From Clostridia bacterium (GTDB lineage: Bacteria; Bacillota_A; Clostridia; Christensenellales; Aristaeellaceae): a stretch of 6,244 nucleotides of DNA. Position numbers and translations under genes: made by a program. The DNA is taken from contig JAGBAU010000225.1 of the NCBI GenBank assembly GCA_017938785.1, forward strand, positions 1 to 6,244, read 5' to 3'. Shown piece after piece: positions 1 through 6,244 of this stretch. Within the stretch, counting starts at the first letter, position 1; every line of letters begins with the position of its first letter. Under the pieces are notes generated by a model. The model did no database searches and was not told the origin of the DNA. It saw only the letters and a list, made by a program, of their open reading frames with translations.

Positions 1-18
1 CAAAGAAAAGTACAGAAT

Positions 19-136
19 TTCCGGTGACAATAGCCTGAGGGACCCACCTGTTCCCATACCGAACACAGAAGTTAAGCCTCAGCACGCTGATGGTACTTGG
101 CTGGCAACGGCCCGGGAGAGTAGGTCGTCGCCGGAT
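19..136 (+). rRNA. rrf: 5S ribosomal RNA
   Basis: The large-subunit 5S RNA. The hallmark internal stretch CCCATACCGAACACAGAAG and the following TTAAGC lie at about 53-77. The terminal helix closes the molecule: bases 20-28 pair with 127-135 over nine positions, including one G-U pair. The roughly 117-nt length is normal. Exact mature ends are uncertain by one or two bases. It lies only about 9 nt before a tRNA-Asn, the arrangement seen at the 3' end of many Firmicutes rRNA operons. The preceding bases 1-18 are probably the 23S-5S spacer, but the 23S gene is outside the window. Confidence 0.97.
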
Positions 137-145
137 TCAATTCTT

Positions 146-219
<74 letters not shown>

Positions 220-220
<1 letters not shown>

Positions 221-249
221 AAGTCCACTGAGAAATCAGTGGACTTTTT
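220..249 (+). terminator. Rho-independent terminator after 5S/tRNA-Asn (first of two)
   Basis: A perfect 11-bp stem, AAGTCCACTGA (221-231) with TCAGTGGACTT (236-246), is capped by a GAAA tetraloop (232-235) and runs into a T-tract ending at 249. It begins immediately after the CCA of tRNA-Asn, so it probably ends the rRNA operon transcript. On the opposite strand the stem is followed only by TTT, so it would be a weak terminator for the converging methyltransferase transcript. Confidence 0.92.
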
Positions 250-257
250 ATATGTTT

Positions 258-305
258 AATCCGTAGAAGCTTTCATGAATGCGCATGAGTTTCTACGGAT
301 TTTTT
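258..305 (+). terminator. Second terminator-like hairpin, plus orientation
   Basis: An 11-bp perfect outer stem, AATCCGTAGAA (258-268) with TTCTACGGATT (291-301), carries an inner 5-bp stem TCATG/CATGA (273-277 with 284-288). It is followed by a T-run through 305. The U-tract lies on the plus-strand side only; on the minus strand the stem is followed by AAAC. It therefore backs up the first terminator rather than serving the converging methyltransferase gene, whose stop codon is at 317-319. Confidence 0.82.
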
Positions 306-316
306 GTGTATTGCTT

Positions 317-1018
317 CTATTTTCTAACCTTAATCAGTAGCATCATGGGCCTTCGCATTTCCTCTGGCAAGGAGTTACGCCATTCGGCGGGTGGCATGGC
401 TTCTTCAACGACTTCGATGTGAAAACCGGCCTGGATGAGACCCATCAGAATTTGAGTCAGGGTATGATGGTATTTGCTGATGGTGTGGCCGAGGAAGCTG
501 GTATTGCGTATTCCGGGAGAATAGTAATCATCAACGGGCCAGGTTCCGTCGGGAGAGAACTGCTGGTTTACGCCCGCAGTGAAGGTAGGATGTTCAATGT
601 TCATGAGAAACACGCCGCCGGGCCGTAGAGTTCTGTAAATGTGCCTATATACACTTTGCAAATCCTCCACATAATGCAGCACAAGGTTGGAGATTACCAG
701 GTCATAGGCCTCCGTAGGATAGTCATAATCCTCGAGACTGCATACCCGGTAATTGATACGATGGTTGCGATTGCGCTTTTCAGCTTCGGAAATCATCCGT
801 TGACTTTGATCGATGCCGAGTATGCTGTTCGCGCCCCGTTCAGCAGCATATTTGCAGTGCCAACCATACCCACAGCCCAGATCAAGCACATCCTTGCCGT
901 TCATTTCTGGGAACAACGGCTGCAGCTGATGCCATTCGCCGGCAGCGTTCAGACCTTGCTGGCTGCGGGCCATCTGTGCATAGGCTGCAAAGAATTCAGG
1001 ATTATCATAGTGATTCAT
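317..1018 (-). CDS. Class I SAM-dependent methyltransferase, substrate unknown
   Basis: Predicted cytoplasmic methyltransferase of 233 aa. In this numbering the SAM-binding Rossmann fold shows motif I, DLGCGYG, at 46-52, and an acidic residue ending strand 2 at D70 (GID). The strand-4 motif with the post-motif NLVLHYVED is at 107-119, and LRPGGVF at 131-137 is the usual post-motif III turn. The start chosen is ATG at 1018, because AGGTGA lies 4 nt upstream. An in-frame GTG at 1039 would add seven residues and overlap that ribosome site. The N-terminal pattern, a YDNPEFF segment followed by GLNAAGEWH, resembles uncharacterised Firmicutes methyltransferases. The C-terminal part, about 150-233, is presumably the substrate-recognition region. 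It lies 49 nt downstream of the LacI-type gene on the same strand with no clear terminator between, so cotranscription is possible. The methyl acceptor cannot be told from sequence. Confidence 0.9.
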   Translation of the reverse strand: MNHYDNPEFFAAYAQMARSQQGLNAAGEWHQLQPLFPEMNGKDVLDLGCGYGWHCKYAAERGANSILGIDQSQRMISEAEKRNRNHRINYRVCSLEDYDYPTEAYDLVISNLVLHYVEDLQSVYRHIYRTLRPGGVFLMNIEHPTFTAGVNQQFSPDGTWPVDDYYSPGIRNTSFLGHTISKYHHTLTQILMGLIQAGFHIEVVEEAMPPAEWRNSLPEEMRRPMMLLIKVRK

Positions 1019-1067
1019 ATATTCACCTGACCTTTTCACATAGCGCGTGGCGTATAAATCAGGCGCT

Positions 1068-2081
1068 TCATACGCTCTTTCGCTTGACCAGTGTGGTGCT
1101 GACCTCGGTTTTCACCGGCGTATGGGACTTCGTTTCGATGATTTGGGCCATGCGCCGCGCGGCGGTTTCACCAAGGTATTGCTTGGGCACATGAATGGTG
1201 GTCAGCGGGGGAGAGAAATATTCGCACATAGGCAGATCGTCGAAGCCCACAACGGCGATATCCTCAGGAATTCTGTAACCAGCTTCCTTCAGCGCGGTGA
1301 CTGCGCCGATGGCAATGTAGTCGTTGTCGGCAAAGTAACAGGACGCCAGCTCCTCGCCGGATTCGATCAGCGCCCGCATGTCCGCATAGGAGCCGTCCTC
1401 TGAAGGCGTCAGGTGGTGCACGATGCACTTGGATGTGGACATACCGTTGGCCCGGATGGCCTTGTAGAAACCATCGGCGCGCTCTTCAAAGTTGGAGATG
1501 GAGTAGGCGGAATGCATGTAACCCGGCTGCTTTTTCTTTTTATTGATGAGATAGTCCGTGGCGATGAATGCGCCCTGGATATTGTTGATGAGTACGCAAT
1601 CGTAGGGCAGTGTATCGAAGTAGGAGTCGAGGATGACGATGGGGGTCTTCAGTTGTGAGAAGGGCTGCATGGAGGCCATGTCCATCTCTGTGGCCAACAC
1701 AATGATGCCCGCAAATTTGGCGGATTCCAGCAGGTAGAGCTGGTCATCCAGATTCTCATCCTCATACAGGTGCCGTATGACCAGTTCATAATCGCATTTC
1801 TTGCATCCCACCAAAACACCCTCTGTCAGAGAAGAGAAAAACGGCGTGTCGGCAACGACTGCGCCGCTTTTTTTGTAGATCACCAGGCATATAGTGCCCT
1901 TGAACTCCATATGGGGTATAGCGCGCTTGGAAAAATCATAGCCCATTTCCTGCGCAGCCTCCCATACGCGCTTGCGGGTTTGCGTGCTTACGCCGGGTTT
2001 GTTGTTCAGGGACAGGGAGACGGCGGCCTCCGACAAATTCAATAGCTTTGCGAGTTCTTTGGCGGTAATGGACATCCGCAT
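1068..2081 (-). CDS. LacI-family transcriptional regulator
   Basis: A 337-aa DNA-binding sugar sensor, normal length for the family. The N-terminal helix-turn-helix spans about residues 4-24 (ITAKELAKLLNLSEAAVSLS) and continues LNNKPGVS, then TRKRV and MGY, the usual LacI headpiece order. Residues 62-337 form the periplasmic-binding-protein-like effector domain. Family landmarks there are FEERADGF (198-205), CYFADNDYIAIGA (248-260), EDIAVVGFDD (273-282) and PPLTTIHVP (291-299). The hinge following the headpiece (about 51-60, SKRAIPHMEF) lacks the usual ARSL helix, so its operator may be atypical. Start at ATG 2081 with AAAGGGGTG just upstream; an alternative ATG at 2075 is also plausible. Divergent to the importer operon across 250 nt, it most likely represses that operon and possibly itself in response to the imported sugar (inference). 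Confidence 0.94.
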   Translation of the reverse strand: MRMSITAKELAKLLNLSEAAVSLSLNNKPGVSTQTRKRVWEAAQEMGYDFSKRAIPHMEFKGTICLVIYKKSGAVVADTPFFSSLTEGVLVGCKKCDYELVIRHLYEDENLDDQLYLLESAKFAGIIVLATEMDMASMQPFSQLKTPIVILDSYFDTLPYDCVLINNIQGAFIATDYLINKKKKQPGYMHSAYSISNFEERADGFYKAIRANGMSTSKCIVHHLTPSEDGSYADMRALIESGEELASCYFADNDYIAIGAVTALKEAGYRIPEDIAVVGFDDLPMCEYFSPPLTTIHVPKQYLGETAARRMAQIIETKSHTPVKTEVSTTLVKRKSV

Positions 2082-2109
2082 CGCACCCCTTTACAGTTCT
2101 TCTTGTATA

Positions 2110-2138
2110 ATTATAGTGAATTAAGTGAATTTAGTCAA
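2110..2138 (-). promoter_or_regulatory. Sigma-A promoter for the LacI-family gene
   Basis: Read on the minus strand: -35 TTGACT (2138-2133), a 17-nt spacer (2132-2116), and -10 TATAAT (2115-2110). That is 5/6 and 6/6 to consensus at optimal spacing. Transcription would begin around 2103, leaving a short leader of about 20 nt before the start codon at 2081. A half-site ATTTAG (2129-2134) overlaps the -35 element, and a GTGAATTWA tandem repeat fills the spacer; both suggest autoregulation (inference). Confidence 0.82.
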
Positions 2139-2167
2139 TGTTTGCTAAATAATTTATTTAAATTTAG
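2129..2167. promoter_or_regulatory. Putative regulator-binding region with three ATTTAG half-sites
   Basis: The hexamer ATTTAG occurs at 2129-2134 and 2162-2167 and its reverse complement CTAAAT at 2145-2150. They form two overlapping inverted repeats, ATTTAG-N10-CTAAAT and CTAAAT-N11-ATTTAG, that share the middle arm. The left arm overlaps the -35 box of the LacI-type gene promoter. The right arm overlaps the end of the -35 box and the spacer of the importer promoter. An 8-bp palindrome ATTTAAAT sits at 2156-2163. Binding here could repress both directions. The assignment to the adjacent LacI-type protein is inference, and the AT-richness makes chance repeats possible. Confidence 0.45.
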
Positions 2168-2185
2168 TTCTGGCAGGTGTATAAT
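2157..2185 (+). promoter_or_regulatory. Sigma-A promoter for the ABC-importer operon
   Basis: -35 TTTAAA (2157-2162, 4/6 to TTGACA), a 17-nt spacer, and a perfect -10 TATAAT (2180-2185). The predicted start is near 2192, giving a leader of about 140 nt to the binding-protein start codon. The imperfect -35 and overlapping half-sites fit a regulated promoter. Its -10 box overlaps the first copy of a tandem TAATCAAA repeat (2182-2189 and 2191-2198). Confidence 0.72.
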
Positions 2186-2191
2186 CAAACT

Positions 2192-3273
<1,082 letters not shown>

Positions 3274-3289
3274 TTCCTGAGCACATTGC

Positions 3290-3330
3290 AGGGGCGGCAC
3301 GCGGTTCAGCCGCGGCCGCCCCTCTTTTTT
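3290..3330 (+). terminator. Strong intrinsic terminator after the binding-protein gene
   Basis: A GC-rich stem, AGGGGCGGC (3290-3298) with GCCGCCCCT (3315-3323), continues past one bulged A (3299) into CGCGG/CCGCG (3300-3304 with 3310-3314) and a 5-nt loop. It is followed by C and six Ts (3325-3330). It lies 16 nt after the stop codon, inside what is otherwise one operon. It would let only part of the transcripts through to the membrane and ATPase genes and protect the 3' end of the binding-protein mRNA, the usual way such operons produce excess receptor. Confidence 0.93.
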
Positions 3331-3345
3331 GACTTACAGGAATAG

Positions 3346-3424
3346 GGCAATCGCGAAGCGGTTTCCCGTGCCGGAAGCTCTCTGAAGGAGAGATTTCGGT
3401 GTTCTTACTGAGAAGGGAATTGCC
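3346..3424 (+). other. Structured intergenic element of unknown identity
   Basis: The stretch between the terminator and the next gene folds well by eye. GGCAAT (3346-3351) pairs with ATTGCC (3419-3424). Inside lie a small CGC-GAA-GCG hairpin (3352-3360), TTCCC/GGGAA (3363-3367 with 3415-3419, sharing base 3419 with the outer stem), and TTCT/AGAA (3402-3405 with 3411-3414). The main feature is a long hairpin, 3371-3382 with 3388-3399: 12 positions, one G-A mismatch, one G-U pair and a 5-nt loop. No U-tract follows. It may be an RNA regulatory or processing structure, or a copy of a dispersed palindromic intergenic repeat. It matches no riboswitch class I know. Confidence 0.45.
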
Positions 3425-3473
3425 GGTGTTTTCAGAATATCCGGTGGTTCTTAAATAAGGGGAGTATCGATTT

Positions 3474-4175
3474 ATGAAGAATAAGAAGATCAATATTTTT
3501 CAGCTTCTGGCAGCTGTGGTGATCGTGGTTTTGATCCTCTGCACCTGCCGTGTAACCATCGTTCCCGATCCCGTAGTGGAAACCATCATCGACGCCGACG
3601 GCAATGAGGTCGTGGTGGAAGAACTCAGCTTTGCCGAGCAGTACTGCCTGGACAACTGGGACGCCAAAATCGTGCCCACTGTCAAGGAACGTGCTGTGGA
3701 TATGACGACCCTGATCGCCGATACCACTGCCGAACTGGGCGCAGCCGGCGCAAATTACGGCTACCGTGCCAATGAAACCAGTGCATGGGGCTTCTGCGTG
3801 AAGGCAGACGCCAAGGTTCTGGAACTGGCCAACGCCGATTCCAAGAACAAGGTGCAGCTGGTGCTGGATGTGGCTCCCTATGACGGCGTGGCCGACTGCA
3901 AGGTGCACTTCGGCAAGGTGTTCTCCACCAACGTCAAGAACGCCATCCGCGACGGCGTTGCCTTCCTGAAACTGGATGATTTCGCCAATCAGGTTGAATT
4001 TGCAGACCTGTCCACCGCCTTCAACAACAAGGTTAAGGAATCTATCTTCGCCGCCTATACCGCCGAGGAGATGGTTGGCAAGGAGCTGAGCGTTTACGGC
4101 TGCATCTCCATGACCGCACCGGGCCTTGATAATTTCGTGATCATTCCTGTTGAAATGAACGTGACGGGAGGTTGA
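3474..4175 (+). CDS. DUF2291 family membrane-anchored protein
   Basis: A 233-aa protein recognised as DUF2291 (predicted periplasmic lipoprotein family), whose genes recur inside sugar/polyol ABC-importer operons between the binding protein and ATPase, as here. Its biochemical role is not established. Residues 8-22 are a hydrophobic membrane segment. Cysteines C23 and C25 follow, where other members carry the lipidated cysteine, but LILC and LCTC are poor lipobox matches. The protein may therefore be a lipoprotein or a simple N-terminal anchor. The rest is predicted extracytoplasmic. Family-like segments are FAEQYCLDNWDAKIVPTV (53-70), YGYRAN (95-100), VHFGKVF (144-150), AIRDGVAFLKLDDFANQVEF (157-176) and FNNKV (183-187). 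Start ATG 3474 has AAGGGGAG 9 nt upstream. Its final codons form the ribosome site of the ATPase gene 4 nt after its stop. A role in docking or stabilising the receptor is possible but inferred. Confidence 0.82.
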   Translation: MKNKKINIFQLLAAVVIVVLILCTCRVTIVPDPVVETIIDADGNEVVVEELSFAEQYCLDNWDAKIVPTVKERAVDMTTLIADTTAELGAAGANYGYRANETSAWGFCVKADAKVLELANADSKNKVQLVLDVAPYDGVADCKVHFGKVFSTNVKNAIRDGVAFLKLDDFANQVEFADLSTAFNNKVKESIFAAYTAEEMVGKELSVYGCISMTAPGLDNFVIIPVEMNVTGG

Positions 4176-4182
4176 TCAAATG
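4167..4182 (+). promoter_or_regulatory. Ribosome site of the ATPase gene embedded in the DUF2291 gene end
   Basis: GGAGG at 4167-4171 lies within the last sense codons (GGA GGT) and just before the TGA (4173-4175) of the DUF2291 gene, 8 nt before ATG 4180. The arrangement implies translational coupling, with ribosomes finishing DUF2291 re-initiating on the ATPase, and supports 4180 as the start. It also means the C-terminal Gly-Gly is dictated partly by the ribosome site. Confidence 0.8.
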
Positions 4183-5727
4183 CAGCATCAACCCGTAATG
4201 CAGGCCATCGGGGTATCCAAGCAGTATCCCGGCACATTGGCCCTGAATGAAGTCAGTTTTGATATTTATCCCGGCAAGGTAAACGTGCTCATCGGCGAAA
4301 ACGGCGCAGGTAAGAGCACGCTGATGAAGATCCTGGCTGGTATTGAAAAGCCTACCAGCGGCAAGATCCTGCTGGACGGCAAGGAAGTGAAGTTCCAGAA
4401 CACCCGCGAAGCCAGCGCGGCGGGTGTGGGCATCATCCACCAGGAACTGAACCTGTTCCCGGAGATGAAGGTAGCCGATAATATGTTCGCCGGCAAGGAA
4501 CTCAAAAAGCACGGCATGATCGATCGTAAGACCCAGGTTAAGCGCGCCAGCGAAATCCTGGACACCCTGCAGCCGGGCATCGATCCCAACGACATCATGC
4601 TCAACCTGCGCGTGGGCCAGCAGCAGATCGTGGAAATTGCCAAGACCATGCTGCATGACCAGCTGAAGGTGCTCATCATGGACGAACCCACCTCCTCCCT
4701 TTCCAATGCGGAGGTAGAAGTGCTGTTTACCCTGATCGAGGATCTGAAGAAGCGCGGCATCGCCATCATCTACATCTCCCACAGACTGGAAGAAATCATC
4801 CGCGTCGGCGATTATGTCACCATCCTGCGCGACGGCAAATGGGTGGCCAATGCCGAGGTCAAGGATATCTCCGTCAGCTGGATCGTTGAAAAGATGGTGG
4901 GCCATTCCAACCTGACCATTGAAAAGATTCCCTACAGCGGCGAAAAAGAAGAGCTGATGCAGGTGCAGGACTACTGTCTACCCCGTCTCGGCGGCGGCTG
5001 GACTGTGGATCATGTTTCCTTCACCCTGCACAAGGGAGAGGTTCTGGGCATCTACGGCCTGATGGGCGCGGGACGCACCGAACTTGTGGAGAGCCTGATG
5101 GGCCTTCATTCGGAATCCACCGGTACCATCGTGATCGGCGGCGAAACCATTCAAAAGCCCAACGTTACCGACCAGATTGCCCGAGGCATGGTTCTGGTGC
5201 CCGAGGATCGCCAGAAGGACGGCCTGGTTCAGACCATGTCCATCTCCGATAACCTGCTGCTGACCTCGATTCCCCAGTTCACCAGGAACGGCATCATCAA
5301 TAAGGCCCAGTGCAAGGAGGCCGTGAAGCAGACTGTCAAGGACATGCAGGTGAAGGTGGCGGACGTGAAGCACCTGATCACCAGCCTCTCCGGCGGCAAC
5401 CAGCAGAAGGTGGTCATCGGCAAGTGCGTCATGGCCAATGCGAAGATCTTCATGATGGATGAACCCTCCCGCGGTATCGATGTTGGTGCGAAGACGGATA
5501 TCTTCATCCTGATGCGCCAGTTTGCCGCACAGGGCAACGGTGTCATCTTCGTGGGCAGTGAACTGAAGGAAATCATCTCCGTATGCGACCGCGTGCTGGT
5601 TATGAGTAACGGCAAGCTGACCGCCGATCTCACCGGCGATGAAATCACTGAGGACGCCCTGGTCATCGCCTCCGCAGCCAACCTGCACACCGGCAAAGCC
5701 GCAAAATCTGAAGGGAGCGCTACATAA
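4180..5727 (+). CDS. Sugar ABC-importer ATP-binding protein (RbsA/MglA/XylG type, two ABC domains)
   Basis: A 515-aa cytoplasmic ATPase energising import, at the usual length for CUT2 fused-domain ATPases. The first domain has Walker A GENGAGKST (39-47), a Q-loop at Q88, signature LRVGQQQ (143-149), Walker B KVLIMDE (163-169) and switch H201. The second domain has Walker A replaced by GLMGAGRTE (293-301), with arginine at the lysine position, then PEDR (341-344), signature LSGGNQQK (403-410), Walker B IFMMDE (423-428) and E461 where the switch histidine would be. This degenerate second domain is the family norm (seen in RbsA and MglA), not damage. The tail after about residue 495 is an unstructured-looking extension. 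Start codon 4180 is 4 nt after the DUF2291 stop; the stop TAA overlaps the permease ATG by one base (TAATG). The substrate is set by the binding protein and permease, so no gene symbol is given. Confidence 0.97.
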   Translation: MQHQPVMQAIGVSKQYPGTLALNEVSFDIYPGKVNVLIGENGAGKSTLMKILAGIEKPTSGKILLDGKEVKFQNTREASAAGVGIIHQELNLFPEMKVADNMFAGKELKKHGMIDRKTQVKRASEILDTLQPGIDPNDIMLNLRVGQQQIVEIAKTMLHDQLKVLIMDEPTSSLSNAEVEVLFTLIEDLKKRGIAIIYISHRLEEIIRVGDYVTILRDGKWVANAEVKDISVSWIVEKMVGHSNLTIEKIPYSGEKEELMQVQDYCLPRLGGGWTVDHVSFTLHKGEVLGIYGLMGAGRTELVESLMGLHSESTGTIVIGGETIQKPNVTDQIARGMVLVPEDRQKDGLVQTMSISDNLLLTSIPQFTRNGIINKAQCKEAVKQTVKDMQVKVADVKHLITSLSGGNQQKVVIGKCVMANAKIFMMDEPSRGIDVGAKTDIFILMRQFAAQGNGVIFVGSELKEIISVCDRVLVMSNGKLTADLTGDEITEDALVIASAANLHTGKAAKSEGSAT

Positions 5728-5729
5728 TG
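5711..5729 (+). promoter_or_regulatory. Ribosome site and start of the permease gene, overlapping the ATPase stop
   Basis: AAGGGAG (5711-5717) lies 9 nt upstream of ATG 5727-5729. The ATG shares its A with the ATPase stop codon TAA (5725-5727). This one-base overlap suggests coupled translation and fixes the permease start. Confidence 0.82.
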
Positions 5730-6244
5730 AGCAATAACGTACAGAAAAAGACGGCGGGCGGCAACTCCATCGGTATGCTGCTCCTGAAGGCAAGAACCTT
5801 CATCGCCCTGTTTATCCTGCTGATCTTCTTCAGCTTCAAGGCCCCCAACTTCACCGAGTGGAGCAGCATCGTGCTCATGGTGAAGCATTCCTCCATCTAC
5901 GGCCTGCTGGCCCTGGGTATGACCCTGGTCATCATCACCGGCGGCATCGACCTGTCCGTCGGCGCGGTTGTCGGTCTTTCCGGTATGATTGCCGGTGGAT
6001 TGATGGTTGAAGGTATACGCGTTCCGTGGATTGCCGGCACCATTTATCCCAATGTTCCGCTGATCCTGCTGGTGGTGTTCATCCTGGCCATCATCATCGG
6101 CCTGTTCTCCGGCTTCCTGATTGCCCACATGAATGTACCCGCATTCATTGCCACCCTGGGTACCATGTACATCTGCCGCGGCGCTGCCATGCTGCGCAAC
6201 GGTGGCGCAACCTTCCCGAACCTCTTCGGCGATGCAGCCAAGGG
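5727..6244 (+). CDS. Sugar ABC-importer permease (RbsC type), 3' end outside window
   Basis: The N-terminal 172 codons of the membrane channel subunit (BPD_transp_2 family). The frame is open to the window edge; relatives are about 320-350 aa, so roughly half is missing because of the window and not a mutation. After a short hydrophilic N-terminus (1-15), hydrophobic segments lie at about 24-38, 55-71, 77-94, 109-133 and 136-150. The family hallmark TGGIDLSVGAVVGLSG spans 71-86. FIATLGTMYICRG at 140-152 matches the conserved cytoplasmic-side segment of RbsC/XylH permeases. It would form a homodimer in the membrane and pair with the fused ATPase encoded just upstream. Whether a second permease or catabolic genes follow cannot be seen. 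Confidence 0.95.
   Translation, partial: MSNNVQKKTAGGNSIGMLLLKARTFIALFILLIFFSFKAPNFTEWSSIVLMVKHSSIYGLLALGMTLVIITGGIDLSVGAVVGLSGMIAGGLMVEGIRVPWIAGTIYPNVPLILLVVFILAIIIGLFSGFLIAHMNVPAFIATLGTMYICRGAAMLRNGGATFPNLFGDAAK

Noticed and set aside
1040..1067. Possible terminator between the regulator and methyltransferase genes
   Set aside because: Only a 5-bp pairing with a 16-nt loop and no T-tract on the minus strand.
4141..4905. A 254-codon minus-strand open frame opposite the ATPase gene
   Set aside because: Composition (His/Asp/Gly/Leu-rich, no domain) is typical of antisense of a biased coding region, and the plus strand encodes an unmistakable ABC ATPase.
4718..5090. Apparent loss of Walker lysine (GLMGAGRTE) and altered first signature (LRVGQQQ) in the ATPase
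   Set aside because: Degenerate second Walker A and a variant first signature are normal in the RbsA/MglA/XylG family, so this is not an inactivated gene.
5229..6128. A 299-codon minus-strand open frame spanning the ATPase-permease junction
   Set aside because: Gln/Asp/His-rich low-complexity translation with no family resemblance. It crosses two real genes on the other strand.

Overview
The window looks like a low-to-moderate GC Gram-positive bacterium, most likely a Clostridia-type member of the Bacillota. The signs are strong Shine-Dalgarno sequences (a full AAAGGAGGT before the solute-binding protein), Rho-independent terminators with U-tracts, a 5S rRNA followed directly by a tRNA-Asn with an encoded CCA end, and protein families common in gut and anaerobic Firmicutes. 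Species cannot be named from this sequence. Some secretion features (no lipobox on the binding protein) are unusual for a monoderm.

Layout: (1) Positions 1-305 are the tail of an rRNA operon: 5S rRNA, tRNA-Asn(GTT) and two consecutive intrinsic-terminator hairpins. (2) Positions 317-2081, minus strand, hold a LacI-family regulator followed 49 nt downstream by a class I SAM-dependent methyltransferase. (3) Positions 2082-2331 are a divergent control region. It has two good back-to-back sigma-A promoters, three ATTTAG/CTAAAT half-sites overlapping or lying between them, and a 140-nt leader with a hairpin. (4) Positions 2332-6244, plus strand, are a carbohydrate ABC-importer operon of the ribose/galactose (CUT2) class: a secreted RbsB-like binding protein, a strong intrinsic terminator, a 130-nt structured intergenic stretch, a membrane-anchored DUF2291 protein, a double-domain RbsA/MglA-type ATPase, and the first 172 codons of an RbsC-type permease cut by the window end.

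How the parts fit: the LacI-type protein probably represses the transporter, and perhaps itself, from the shared control region. The binding protein captures a sugar or polyol outside the cell, and the permease and ATPase import it. DUF2291 proteins recur in such operons but have no assigned role. The terminator after the binding-protein gene would make that gene more abundant than the rest of the operon. The substrate is not determined: the ribose-contact residues of RbsB are largely kept, with aromatic changes. Any catabolic genes would lie beyond the window.

The items most worth follow-up are the DUF2291 protein paired with a binding protein lacking a lipid anchor, the structured element between terminator and DUF2291 gene, and the half-site array in the divergent promoter region. 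No CRISPR array, transposase or phage gene was seen.
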